The notes: generated by a model not told the origin, from the sequence alone. A stretch of 64,000 nt of DNA from Burhinus oedicnemus (GCA_008921705.1 VFFE01007079.1:997473-1061472), one strand, 5' to 3'. Shown: positions 53,377 through 64,000, numbered from the stretch's first letter. Translations and numbers: made by a program.

Positions 53377-53854
53377 GGTAAATCACTTGGTTATCTTTAT
53401 TCCATCAAGGCAGTAGGTTGCTTAGCACCAGCTATGACATCGAGTTTGTAATAACCTTAGAACATCTATTCATCATACATAATTTTTTTCTGAATGCAAC
53501 TTTAACATACTGTGTAACTAAAAATTGGCGGAAGTTTAAAGCAACAGATTTAGCTAAGAGTTAAAAGGACCAAGAAGGGCAGCAGACAGAGAGAATACCA
53601 CAGATAAGGGCTCTTTAGCAGCAGTGGCGTCAGATCACATTTTTTGCTGGCAATGTGTGCAAAGCTGCTCCTCCTCCTGCTCCTTTGGTTGCCCTCTAAT
53701 GATGTGGGCAAAGTGTCAGTCCTGAAACTGCCTTTGTGGACTCAATGCCACAGAAGAAAAACACCAGGATTGTTGCTTTCTTCTCTTCGCAAGAGAGGCG
53801 GTAAGGGTGGCGTTTGGCCAACAGAGATCTATCAAACTACAGAGCAAGAAAAAG

Positions 53855-54240
53855 GGCTGGGAAGGGTCTTAGAAATCTCATCATCTACTACACATCCCTG
53901 TCCTAATGCAGGAATCAGTTCTGCCTAAGCCATTCCTAACTGATGTGTGCTAATCTGTTCTTAAGTGTGTTCCTCCAAAGATGGAGTCTGTGTAGTGCTC
54001 TGAGCATTCTGTTTCAGTGCTGCATGGTCCTTATCATTAGAGAGCTTTTTCTTATGTCTAACTGGAATCTTTCTGGCTCCAGTTTAAATTCATATCCACC
54101 ATAAAACTGGAGAACAGATTATTCTCTCCTTAAGCAACAGCTTTTTCTTTAATTGAAGACTGTTCTCATGTCTCCCCTCAATTCTCCCAAGGGAAGTAGC
54201 ATGATCCCTGTATCTTGGGAGACTTCAAATTAGATCAGGC
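53855..54240 (-). mobile_element. Ancient CR1/L3-type LINE remnant, antisense
   Basis: In antisense order the sequence follows the older CR1/L3 pattern: a ccattcctaactgatgtg-like block, ctaatctgttcttaagtgtg, a cctccaaagatggagtctg block, cttatgtctaactggaatct, a tccagtttaaattcatatcc block, and gttctcatgtctcccctcaa. The spacing matches reptile and avian CR1-type consensus as I remember it, but it is much more diverged than the copies at 6.85 and 51.7 kb, suggesting an old insertion. Boundaries are approximate. Confidence 0.75.
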
Positions 54241-55133
54241 TGAGCAGTTTAGAGTGCACTGTAGGAAGGGAAGCTGCCTCAGTAGGGACACAGAGTACAC
54301 AGTCTAGCTGCTTTTTTCCATAATGACCTCTTAGAGCCTGGCTCAGTGCTTTTATCTGTATTTAAAAACACTGCACACTTTCTTTTGAACGAGAAGGAAA
54401 TGATGGAAAAATGAAATGCAGAGAAAGGAAATAAATCTTGAAGGCGGCTATTAATTTTAGGGACTGGTTTTGGAAAGCTATTTACCATCTGCCCCATATC
54501 CCCTGTACTCAATTCTCTCGCTCTGACCTTTTTCTTAGAAACTTGCAAGTTTAAATCTTTCCCCAGTCGTCTCCTTCCATTTAAATCGTGATTTGGCCAT
54601 GTACCTCTGCAGCCCTTAAAAAGTTTGCTTGGAGTAGTTGTATTTTTGGTGATTCATTAGATCGCATCTGCATGTGTCCTTCTTAGTTACTTACCTGAGG
54701 GCTTTTATAGCTGAAAAAAGCAGACTTAGCTGAAGGGACGAGCGTGCCTAGCTCTAATAAATAAAGCACATGGAGCCAATTAAAACAATGTTTAAATAAT
54801 TTTCAGAAAGGAGGATGCTTGATGTTACTACATCAGAGGACCACAGTGACTTTTAAGCCAACAAACTGTGCAGGTTTACTTTCTCATTTAATCTCCAGGT
54901 CTATAAAAAAACGCATGCTTCCATAGCAGTCATCTACCCACTCCAACAGTTAACATGATTTTGGAATTATTTTAAGTCCAAACCATGTGAAAATAAATCC
55001 TAACTCAATTTTGTGGGATTACTTTGTTTCCATTAAATTCCTCTTTAAAGCATTTCATATGCTCAGTTTTATTATTGTTACTTCCAGGAATTTCTAAATA
55101 CTTCCAAATTTGGATTGATTAAAGTTTTTTAAC

Positions 55134-55168
55134 TTTTTTTTTTTTTTNNNNNNNNNNNNNNNNNNNNC
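55134..55168 (+). other. Assembly gap (20 N) at a poly-T tract
   Basis: T14 (55134-55147) runs straight into 20 N (55148-55167), after which the sequence resumes with cg then gtaagtatg. The N count may be a placeholder rather than a true size. Missing sequence at a homopolymer edge usually reflects sequencing dropout. Confidence 0.95.
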
Positions 55169-57980
55169 GGTAAGTATGCAATTCCCTGCCTACTTTCCCA
55201 GGTATTTACAAACCAAGATGTTTACATATGCATCTTAGTGGATGCATATACAACACACACAATGTCTGTGTGGTTCTTTATAGTCATAACATACTAGAAG
55301 GTAAATGTATCAGATTTCACAAGTTAAACAAAATACAGCTTAGCAAGTTCTTAAAGATGAGGGACTTCCAAAAGAAATTGGGGCATAGCAAAGAATGGTG
55401 AATTCATGTGGGTGATTAAACAAATGGCATCCTTTCTTCTGATTCTCCAAAGCAATGCACATGTGCTTAAGGAAGAGAGTGGGAGAGAGTTTAGCAGACG
55501 GTCACATCTCTGCAGGATGTTGGGTTGGGGTTTTGACCCTTCACTGAAAACAGTGCAGTGCCATTTTTGCATGTCATTCTGTAGCTCAGTACTGCTCTGC
55601 GTGAGTGTAGTATGCAGCTGTGTGGTGGTCGGTGTGGGGCTGCTGCCCATACGTTTTGAAGTGACATTTTTCAGATGAGTAAACTCAAAACTTTCTCTGT
55701 GATTGTTCAAGGCTCTTTGGTCAACAGTGCTGTGGCACCTCTCTGTAGGTAGATGTAGGTATGTTTCTTTAAGTAACTGTATACTTCCTCACCACTTCCA
55801 CACACAGTGTTTGCTTATATGCTGAGCTTTAAATACTTGTGTTGTTTCGCATGTGTGATCCTATCTGGCATTTTCTATCCAATAATTTTTATTACAGTGA
55901 TAATTGAAGTGAAATGCTTCAGTGTAGCTAGCTTGTACCTTTGTAATAGACTTTGATGCTCACAAGGTCACTCTGTAAACACATAGATTGGGTAGTCCTA
56001 ACCTCACTGAGGTTGACTTGTGCCTCTGACCTTAGTGGAGTCAGGATTTCTTACCTTGTAATTGAATTGCCTCAAATAGTAGCAGACTCATTTTTCCTTT
56101 TCCCGCTGTTTTATGTTCAGGTGTCCGCTAACAGGGAGATGACTAGATTTGCTGAGTTGGTACGCAGTGGACACTAGATGCATTTTGACAGTGAATATTC
56201 TGAAGCGTTTGCTGGCATCACCTTCCCATGAATCGTAGGCTCTCTGTCCAGGCTTTCATGCATGGGGAGGAAGAGACTGAGGTCAAGCCTATAATTGCAG
56301 TTCTAGAATATGCTTCGTTTCTGCCTTCAATCAGGCTGCCTGTCCCTCTTTTAATTATGTGATACAGTCTCTGTTTCATCATTTTGCTATGAAGAGATTT
56401 GCCACAAAGCAACCTCTATGGCAGAGGATTTGGCAGAGTCATGCAGGATTTGGATTATACTATCTCACAGAAAAGTTCACCGGATGCTTAAATCTTCTCC
56501 TGCCTTCCTCTGTGCAGGGGTCAAACAATCAGTGCAGTGTAACAGTGTACTTCTCGTCAATGCACTGAGCTGCCACAGCCTCACCCACTGGGAGGCTGTT
56601 CACGAGCTGCCTCTTTCCTCCTCATTGCCACCGCTGGGGCTCTGTGCAATGAAAACAGGCCCTGAGCTCCACAGGCAGAAACCCAAAAGCTCCTTCAGGA
56701 GTGCAGAGACATCTGCACTCTCACCTGTCCCTGGGTCATCTGCACAAGCACTGGCAAAGCTTGGCCCCAGGCTGCGCTGTCTGTAGCTATGTGGCCCTTT
56801 AGATAAGCCACAGGTGTGTCCACGGTGTGCTGCACTGGTGGAAGCAGAACAAAAAAGCTCAGCGAAGCTGACCTGCCGGACCAGCCCTGCCCTCCTGCCC
56901 TTGCCAGGACTGGGTGAGGGCTTCTCTCTCTAGTGGTTGTTCCTGGGCTCTGTGCCTTGCGGGGCTCAGCCAGACCTTGCTGCAGAAGGAGCATTGTGAA
57001 GAGTGGAAATTCGATGGGCTTTAATAAAATACCAGTGCCTGACAGGAGCTTAGGAAAGTTTACATGTCCGCTTGTCCCACTGACTGAGGATCATGGTGCA
57101 TAGTTTTCCATTTTCTCTCCTAACCTCCTGTATGACACATGATTTGTGAGGGACAACTGGAGACCTGAAACTTGCTGGCTGTATCTTCAGTGAATTATAT
57201 GTTAGCATCCAGCTGTAGCCACCCAGGCCATATCTTTAGGCCAAATGCACCCACCACACTGCCCTTTTGACAACAGTTATATTTTCTGTACTTAACTATA
57301 TTATGTTATATTTTTATTTGTGGAGCATTTGCAGTGGCTGTTGTGTTACCTACAGAAACTTGTGTGTTCATAAGCTCTGTTGTGACTGGCCCTGGGCTTG
57401 ACCAGTGTGAAACAGCAGCTGGGAAGTTTTGTTTACTGCAGTCGGGATTATGGCCATTGCATGCAAAATTTCCTAGACCAGACCCTCTTTTGCTCTTTGT
57501 TTCCCTTGTCTCAAGAAAGAATCCTTTCTGAGCTTTGTAGGCAAAGAAAAACAACCAACACAAAGATACAACAGATGCCAGAGACAAGTATTACTGCCTC
57601 TCTGAATATTTATGAAATTAAAAGCAAAGATAAGAGAGAATGGAGCAGCATCTACCATAAAACACACTCATTAGAAGGGCATTTACAAGCTCTGCCTAAA
57701 ACAACACTTTTGCAGTTTCTCTGTTTTACTGATTTTTTCCCCCTCCTCTAAGTGTAAGCCCCAGTCTGCTCCCACTGAGCTTGGAGCGGCGGTTCTAGGC
57801 CCCAGTATGAAAAAACAGGGTGTGCACTGTCGCTTCTGCTTGTATTTCATAGCCACGGGCACCCAGCTGATTTCTTTGAGGATACTTGGAGCGTGTGTGT
57901 TCAGATGACGAATTGACACACTGACACAGAAAATGGGCATGTTGCTTAGATGGTCTGGTAGGCAGGTCTTCACCAGAGAC
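55169..57980. other. Intronic sequence after the gap, nothing recognised
   Basis: GC rises around 56.5-57.0 kb, giving overlapping chance frames. No gene, RNA or clear repeat was recognised. Confidence 0.55.
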
Positions 57981-57984
57981 TTGG

Positions 57985-58095
57985 ATTTCCTAGTTAAGTA
58001 TGGGCTTTCTGTGTAACCCTATGCAAATCACCCAATCTCTCAGTTCCTCATTTTAAAATGGAATTTGATACTGCTCTGAAGCTGTCACATTGCAT
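57985..58095 (+). mobile_element. MIR-type SINE fossil
   Basis: The run tgtaaccctatgcaaatcac, then ccaatctctcagttcctcat and tttaaaatgg matches the MIR core ('tgtgaccttgggcaagtcacttaacctctctgagcctcagtttcctcatctgtaaaatgg' in my recollection). Ends are approximate. Confidence 0.75.
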
Positions 58096-58228
58096 GCCAC
58101 AGTAAATGCCTATGGGTAGTGCTGTGAGAAGATGCTTTGGTGCACAGGACACGGTCCCCTATCTCTTCTACACCAGACATTCATGCTGCAGGCCCACTCC
58201 AGCTTTTTCTAGACTTGCCTCTGGTTTA

Positions 58229-58294
58229 TTTCGCCACTATGCAATCTTGAATAGGGTTGCATTTTGCCACCGTGCAGTCTTCTATAGGGTTGTA
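58229..58294 (+). repeat. 33-bp tandem duplication
   Basis: Two consecutive 33-nt units. The first contains gccactatgcaatcttgaat then agggttgca, the second gccaccgtgcagtcttctat then agggttgta. They differ at about eight positions. As the unit is 11 codons long, both strands show repeated 11-residue patterns, but no protein is supported. Confidence 0.85.
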
Positions 58295-58658
58295 TCCAGT
58301 GCGATACAGGAGGGATCCTCTTCCTGCTTGGGCTTTGCAGGTAAAACCCTGTTCTGTACCTATGATGGCTTCATTCTTACAGCTTGACAGGCTGACCATG
58401 GAGGTGGAGTCAGCTGCCACCTGATGAAGACACAGATGGTCAAAATTTTCAAAAGTAAAACCTGTCCTCCCCCCTGTTCCCAGCAAGTACTGCCTGTGGG
58501 ATAGTTAAGGTGTTCGTCTACCACATTAGGATGGGTGGTGATGCTTCCTTAAGCAATTGCATCTCCAGACTCAGTGGAGAATACATGATCATTTTTTCCT
58601 CTCTTTCTTCTTTGTGTACATGAATTTGTTTTCAAAAATATTTTTTTTTCTTCCCTAG

Positions 58659-58745
58659 GAGATGACCCATTCCTGGCCTCCTCCTCTTACTGCTATTCAC
58701 ACTCCTGGCAAGGCTGAGCAGACCAAGTTTTCTATCCCAAGCAAG
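58659..58745 (+). CDS. AFF2: AFF2 (FMR2) internal coding exon, 29 codons
   Basis: This 87-nt exon follows a polypyrimidine tract ending in ttccctag and is followed by gtacaa, a usable but weaker donor. It opens with [16 protein letters not shown], a near-diagnostic block of AF4/FMR2-family proteins, and continues [13 protein letters not shown]. The PGKAEQTKF stretch points to AFF2; AFF1 and AFF4 diverge after HTP, and AFF3 has a different form of the whole block as I remember it. The exon is in phase 0 at both ends and joins the preceding exon as EEILR|EMTH with no missing residues, so no constitutive exon is needed in the 23 kb between them. It encodes part of the conserved N-terminal half, between the degron region and the acidic/Ser-rich transactivation region. 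Frame-neutral skipping is possible. Confidence 0.95.
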
Positions 58746-61480
58746 GTACAAGTAGGCTATTACAAGTGACCTGATTAACATTCTGTTCTGTTGAGTGTTC
58801 TTCACTGGAGAGTTTATTTTTGTAATTGGTTCCATTTTCAAAAATTTCTAAGACTATTTTTAGTTGGAAATTCCCAATCAGACTGTTGTTACTATTAGGA
58901 CTGCTTATTTAAAGCTGCAGAAGTTACAGCGAAGTACAGCAAAGTGAACTTTCTCCCTGTTGTTGTAAGAGTCTTTCTAAATCAAGTACAATGTATTTTA
59001 TTTGTTTGTTTTTCTTCCGTTATTATTTGTGCAATGCAATGGCTGAAATGGTCATTTGCTCCTACTTAGTGATTGATTGCATGATGAGGTTTAGGCTGCA
59101 TCGTCAAATTACAGTGACTTAAAATGTTCCTGCATGTGAACAGTGCTATGGCATCTGTCTGTGTGCACACTCCAAGGGCACGTGAAGTTGCACAATGCGA
59201 TCCTCAGTATTGGCCTTGTTAAAAGCACACACTCAGCACTTGCCCCATTAAAAACACGTGCCTGGAGAGTACCTGCAGTTCACCTAACACGTAGTGAATT
59301 GTTAGGCTGTATGATTTGAACATGCCTTTCACCCACGTTCTGTTGTTGCCTTCTAGCTATGATTCTGGTAGTACTGCTAGAGATCGAGCTCATACCCAGG
59401 GCAATTATTGCCAGAGGTATCTTTTGCTTGGACCTGAACAACTGTGAGCTGATGATGGTTGAGGAAGGGGAGAACTTCCCCAGGGTGGGAAATCTACACC
59501 AGTTTGACAGGGAGCTACATAAAAGTTTCTTTCTAAAGGCGGACCTTGGAAAATAGCTTATAAAAGTGGTACTACTTGACGTTATGGTTCAAGTAATCAT
59601 ATCCTGGTTTAGAAGCTGGAATGTGATTTTCCTCTTACTGATTTTATCTGTCTGGCAGATGCTCCCCTGTCTGAAATGCAGCTGCCATACTTAATTGGAA
59701 ATCATATGAGATTAGCAGTATCTGTGGCTCCTTAAAAAAACAAAGCCAGTGCCTAGAATGCCTTATTTTAATGGAATGTGATTGTTGCTGCTCCAGCAGT
59801 ACCAATGTCGCTACAGTTAACTGCTACAGCATTTAACATCAGAAGTCACAATCATAAAGAGTATAATCCTCATTGCAAATTGGGTTAATGTCAGTTGAAA
59901 CCCTTTAGGTGACAGTGGAGTCTGACCTGTATGAATACAGCAAGTGAGAGTAGAGGTTTTTGCCCACTGGAAGCTGTATTTTTTTAATTTAGACCCTCTC
60001 TTAATTTGGTGCTCTGTTTTTGATGGGCCCTACTGCCGCTATCTCTATTGGCAGCAGTATGAGCATAGGTTCAGAGAAGCTAAAATTTTGATTTGCTTTT
60101 CTGTTTATGTTAAGTTTGCTTTGAACTTTAAAGATCCACATCAAAGTTAATTTCTGGGCACGTTAAACGTTGATCCTAAAATTCTTGACCATGTACAAGA
60201 TATAAATTAGATTTTTTTTTTTTGAGCTAGCATTTCAAGAAATAGGCAAGCACATAAATATTTCCAAGTTTGCTAGTTTGACTTTAAAAAATATAACAGA
60301 AATATCTCTTCAGAACATCACATTAAGTCAATTATAGCTAGCCGAATTACAGATCTTAGACAAAATGTGGCTAGATTGTGCAGCCGTATAAACCAGAGAC
60401 AGGCACTATTAGAAGTTCTCAATTTAACTATCCAAAAAAAAAAGTATCCTCATAAGAAACGTATATAAAAAAGTGTGATAAAAAAGGCGGAACTTATCAG
60501 AACAATTATCCCTTTGACATTCAAATTTAAAGTGCCATGTTTACTCTTAGGGCATGATTTACTTCACGAGGGACTGACTGACAGCACAGTATAATACTAG
60601 GAACTAATAATGCCCTAAGAGGAAGTGCAGTGAGGGCTTTAATGAGTTTAACATCCTACAGAACTAACACTTCCAGCAAAGTAGCGCCTGGCTGTAAGAT
60701 GAGGTTGTAAATAACACCTTAATTTCAAATGATCAAACTCTGCTTGGAAGGAAAGCTGATTACAATCACTGTGGACTATAAAGCCTAGAGAAAAACTAAG
60801 CAAGAAAACTCTGTGACATTAAGGAAGCAGCTTAGTTATTGTGAGCCAACAAGAATCCCGGCATCAGCACGCTCAGTGTTACGAGCCAGGTTCTTTGCTG
60901 GTTTGCAGTTGTTGTACTTTCATTGATTTCATTGGATGTGAACCAATTTCCATCAGGTGAAGATCAGCTTCCCACATCTTTATCAAATCCTGTGTGTCAC
61001 AGTCCAAATAAAAGCAGTGACTCTCAATAAAAGGATACTGTATTACAAGCAGTGAGATCAAAAAAAGAAAGGTGGTGGTGCTGAATTTAATGCATAGTTG
61101 CATTCAGACTGCGGTCTAAATTGTACATCATAGATGGCCCATACATACATCCATGGCCAAACCTGGAAAAGGCTAGGACCACTCCAGGTATAAATCTGTG
61201 CAGTGTCTCCATAAAGGGCGTACGTAGGTTTACAGCAGCTGAGGACAAGCTCTTGTCTGAACTGTGAAAGGGTCCCTCAGTGGTGCTCTGTCTCCACAGT
61301 TAATGTTTTTTTAAAGTAATGTCACTGATGCTGCCTGAACAGCCACATGATCCCTTCCCTGTACCATCTCCTTCCCTGTTTGTGTAATGCCAGTGCCCTT
61401 AATCTAGCAAGCTAAAGATATATCTTACCTTCTTCATCTTATTTAACTAATGCTGACGTTTTGTGTGTTCTTCTTTGTAG
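58746..61480 (+). other. AFF2: AFF2 intron, 2,735 bp
   Basis: The intron starts with gtacaa and ends with ttctttgtag. It holds unique AT-rich sequence. A 65-codon plus-strand frame at 59359-59556 has no recognisable homology or splice context. I see no repeat or RNA gene here. Confidence 0.8.
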
Positions 61481-61517
61481 GACTCCCAACATCTGACCTC
61501 AGGATACAATGTACAAA
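61481..61517 (+). CDS. AFF2: AFF2 (FMR2) short coding exon, 12 codons plus 1 nt
   Basis: This 37-nt exon follows a pyrimidine-rich acceptor (ttctttgtag) and precedes gtaggt. It reads DSQHLTSGYNVQ and leaves one base (A), which combines with AG at the start of the next exon to make a Lys codon. In AF4/FMR2 proteins the TKF-containing segment is followed by a K-D/E-S-Q motif, so the continuity with the previous exon is as expected. The length is not a multiple of three, so skipping this exon alone would shift the frame. It is too short to stand out as an ORF. Both splice sites and the family sequence support it. Confidence 0.88.
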
Positions 61518-61768
61518 GTAGGTCTTTATCATCCTAGTCCTAACAGTCAGGGTTGGGTTGGGGTTTTTTTCTGCTTAACATCATTAAAACAAAGGCTAAA
61601 AAATTAATTTCTATGGTGCTAAAGCAGATCATTTCCATTTTTTATTACATGTTATGCATTGTGGCATGTTGTGAAACCAAGTATAATTAGATGGGCTGAC
61701 AGCTTTGGGTGCATTTTAATTCTACAGTAATCTTTTGACATTTGAAAATGTGTTTCCTTTGTTTGCAG
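61518..61768 (+). other. AFF2: AFF2 short intron, 251 bp
   Basis: The donor is gtaggt and the acceptor tttgcag. This is by far the shortest intron in the window and separates two small exons of 37 and 52 nt. Nothing else is recognisable inside it. Confidence 0.8.
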
Positions 61769-61820
61769 AGTGGAGTGATCCAGCAGGGAAAGTTGCAACT
61801 AAGTCAGTGCCACAAAAGTC
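61769..61820 (+). CDS. AFF2: AFF2 (FMR2) coding exon, phase 1 to phase 2
   Basis: This 52-nt exon lies only 251 bp after the previous one. Its acceptor is preceded by tttcctttgtttgcag, and the strong donor gtaagt follows. The first two bases (AG) complete a Lys codon; it then reads WSDPAGKVATKSVPQK and ends on TC, the first two bases of a Ser codon. In this family the next segment is SMLEDDLKLSSDE or close to it, so the following exon should begin by completing Ser. I see no such exon before the right edge, so it should lie beyond 64,000. The exon encodes a polar linker before the acidic/Ser-rich region. I recognise no catalytic or binding motif in it. Confidence 0.87.
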
Positions 61821-62439
61821 GTAAGTATTATTATTTCCAGCTTTAAATCTCATTTGAAATTTATCATAAAGAATGAGTTTATTTCTCCAAAGGTAACTGA
61901 AACCTAGCTCTGCTCATAACCTTGTCCTGGTGTTCAGGTGTTCTCAGTAGTCCTTAAAAGTTAGCCATAAACCAGTTTTATGTTTTCAGTGCTTATTACT
62001 GTTTCTTCTTTTTAAGCATTAGCTAACAGAGGTATGTGTGAAAGATGAGTTTATTAAGCAGAAATAATGCTGATTTTAGTTGTACAGCTTGCCAAAATTA
62101 AATCACTTTTATGCTTCTCTCATCAGATACTAAGCCTCTTACAATAGAAAATGCAACCCAATGAACAGATGATGCAGGAATTTTAACATTCATGCAATGA
62201 GAGAGAGTAAAACACATCATACGGAATGATTCTACTAGCTGGTGTTGAAAAGCTGGTCTTGAGTTTCATACACTTTGAAACAGCTGAAAATCACAGATGA
62301 TCTATAAATATGACAGTTGAAGATTGTGGAAGAGCTAATTCTCCATCGTGTTAAACCATTTTTCTTTGGTGTTTTTCTGGTGTAAGGCTGCAATAACATA
62401 GCAGTGAGTTAGGACTGAACTCTTTTTTTTTTCTTTTAC

Positions 62440-62475
62440 CCCAGGATCTCAAAGTAATTTACAGATAGGAATTAA
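62440..62475 (-). mobile_element. Possible MIR 3'-end fragment, antisense
   Basis: The block caggatctcaaagtaattta followed by cagatagg resembles the antisense 3' end of MIR/L2-tail SINEs ('aggatctcaaagcactttacaga'). It is short, so a chance match is possible. It has the same orientation as the fragment at 62.8 kb, which would fit one element broken by later sequence. Confidence 0.4.
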
Positions 62476-62794
62476 ATAATAACTTTGAAAAGTAGGTTGT
62501 TGTTTTTATACTTACGAAAATGTGTGGGTCTGATTTCAGTTCAGAGCTGCTTTTTTTTTTTAGTGTTCAAATGTTTTAAACTACTGAATGCAGAACTGCA
62601 CTAGCTTAACTGACATTTGTGTAAATACAATATGTTCATTTAAAATTACTTCAAAATTATTCCAATGTTCCCTTAATCTACTAAGGACACAACTTTAAGT
62701 AAATCCCTATAGGGGAAGAAAAATCAATGTGGAGATACCTACATAGAATTTTAAAAATAATTTAAATGTATTGATTCTTAGTGCAAGTTTGTGT

Positions 62795-62905
62795 ACAGGA
62801 AAGGACTTGGAGTTCAGTGATTTGTCTGTGACCATGTAAGAGGTGCAGGACTAGACTAGGTGTGGGTGCTGAATCCGTTGATGTACTCACCAGGCTCTGA
62901 AGGTC
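62795..62905 (-). mobile_element. MIR-type SINE fossil, antisense
   Basis: The run aggacttggagttcagtgat, then ttgtctgtgaccatgtaaga and ggtgcaggactagac follows the antisense MIR core 'gaggttaagtgacttgcccaaggtcacac...gcagagctagg'. It is well diverged. It may belong with the fragment near 62.44 kb. Confidence 0.5.
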
Positions 62906-64000
62906 CAGTTCTTTACTCGTTAACTCAGGTCATGGAAGTTTGGAAGTTTGTTGAGTAAAACTTACAAAATTATGCTTAAACAACTAATTAAATTTTAAAA
63001 TGAAATGGTTTTTTCTTCAGATTGAATGAGAATTGAATAGGAATGCTAATGATAAATAGATTAATTTGCATGAATAGCATTTATTTATGAAACTTAGTAA
63101 CAAATTAGTTTTTGCCCTTTGCTGTTTGATTTCTAGTAATGCCTTGGTTTTTTAAATAATCTAGCCAACTCTACCCACTGTTCTTAGTAACAGAACGGGT
63201 GCGGTCATGTTTCAGAATATCCAAGTAATCCAAACCTAACATCAAGCACATTCTATAGTGTAAAAAAAAAAAAAAAGTAAAAAAATATTATTACATCTTA
63301 AACTGATTTTTCTCCTAAAGCAAGTGTATTTGGATTCCACTGTGAAAAATATTTTAGTGAGTATACCATAAAATACAATATTTCAATAGTTTGTAACCAA
63401 CAGTAATAGACTTGTCAATCATGGTTTATAGTTATAAGCTGAATTTCAAAAGAACAGTGCTTCAGAGCTCAGTGGTATATAGTGCATTTAATGGGACCAA
63501 AGCTCTCTATAGGAAGCCTGATATAAAACCCGAAGACACTGAGTACATTTTATGAACCAGTTGCTCTCTGTTCTGCTGCTTGATCTAAAGTTCCAGTACT
63601 ATCAATCAGATTTCTGCTGCAATGAACTGTCTTCTTATGGTAGGTGATAGATTTTACACATGAGAGATCAGAGCTGCAATAAAGCTACTTTTATTTTTAG
63701 CTTCCAAATGAAGATCAGCTAACCTATTACTATCACTTTTTCTCTTTTACTGCAGAAAAATTGTTAAGGCAGCTTCTAAGAATTTCCATAGGGCTTTGGG
63801 AGGTTAGAAGCCAGTCCACTGTGAGACTTGGTATTACGAGGCCAATTTGTTTCTTTAGAACTGCGTGTGCAGTTACCGCCACTTTCACTGGGAATTGCAG
63901 TACTTGAGGACATAATGAAATTAAAGCAGAGAGTGAGGCAGAAAGCTGCATAGTGTGATCCAAATAGGCCCTGATAGATCGATAGCTCCTGCAGTCTTTG

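Larger units (their letters stand above)
35692..58658 (+). other. AFF2: AFF2 intron, 22,967 bp
   Basis: This intron runs from donor gtgagt to an acceptor ending ttcttccctag. The flanking exons join in phase 0 and the peptide is continuous (EEILR|EMTH), so no constitutive exon is missing. It contains an AAT-type microsatellite, a pyrimidine tract, MIR fossils, an L2-like LINE fossil, two CR1-type elements, minisatellite-like repeats and a 20-N gap, all listed separately. Confidence 0.85.
61821..64000 (+). other. AFF2: AFF2 intron (partial; runs off the right edge)
   Basis: It begins with the consensus donor gtaagt. The next exon should complete a Ser codon and encode an MLEDDLKLSSDE-like acidic segment, which I cannot find before the window ends. 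The region holds MIR-like fragments (62.4 and 62.8 kb), a short A-run near 63,262 and AT-rich unique sequence. Confidence 0.75.

Noticed and set aside
59359..59556. 65-codon plus-strand frame with an acidic patch between AFF2 exons
   Set aside because: No match to the family, no acceptor or donor at its ends, and the flanking exons already join in frame without it.
1..64000. CRISPR arrays, operons, phage or bacterial islands
   Set aside because: No spaced identical direct repeats and no prokaryotic gene layout; spliced exons and CR1/MIR repeats show a vertebrate nuclear genome.

Overview
This is a 64 kb piece of a vertebrate nuclear genome, most likely a bird or a close sauropsid relative. 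The base composition is AT-leaning, interspersed repeats are sparse, and the recognisable transposons are mostly CR1 LINEs. Two CR1 copies end in the typical 8-bp tails (ATTCTATG and ATTCTGTG types). Older MIR, L2-like and L3/CR1-like fossils are also present. There are no operons, no CRISPR and no bacterial or phage genes. None of the long open reading frames looks like a real protein.

The only gene I can support is an AF4/FMR2-family gene, best matched to AFF2 (FMR2), on the + strand. Four small coding exons carry good splice sites and join in frame: 35647-35691 (15 codons), 58659-58745 (29 codons), 61481-61517 and 61769-61820. Read together they give the family's conserved segment (SCVEEILR, then [16 protein letters not shown], then a Lys-rich linker) and stop just before the exon expected to encode the downstream acidic and Ser-rich region. 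All other sequence is intron: at least 35.6 kb upstream, then 22,967 bp, 2,735 bp, 251 bp, and at least 2.2 kb at the right edge.

Layout. 1-35.6 kb is one large intron with a CR1 3' end (6.85-7.0 kb), an imperfect hairpin (14.0 kb), a MIR (23 kb), a CpG-dense patch (26.4 kb), a CR1 tail fragment (30.85 kb), a T37 tract (32 kb), an old CR1/L3 remnant (34.1-34.5 kb) and several AT-rich blocks that resemble conserved noncoding elements. 35.7-58.7 kb is the second intron, with an AAT-type microsatellite, a long pyrimidine tract, MIRs, an L2-like LINE fossil whose reverse-transcriptase C-terminus is still readable, a CR1, an older CR1/L3 copy, an 11-bp minisatellite, a 20-N assembly gap and a 33-bp tandem duplication. 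58.7-64 kb holds the last three exons and MIR-like fragments.

I found no clear previously undescribed system. The observations most worth checking are the assembly gap flanked by a poly-T tract and a perfect splice-donor sequence, the isolated CpG-dense patch, the conserved-element candidates in the AFF2 introns, and the two frame-preserving exons.
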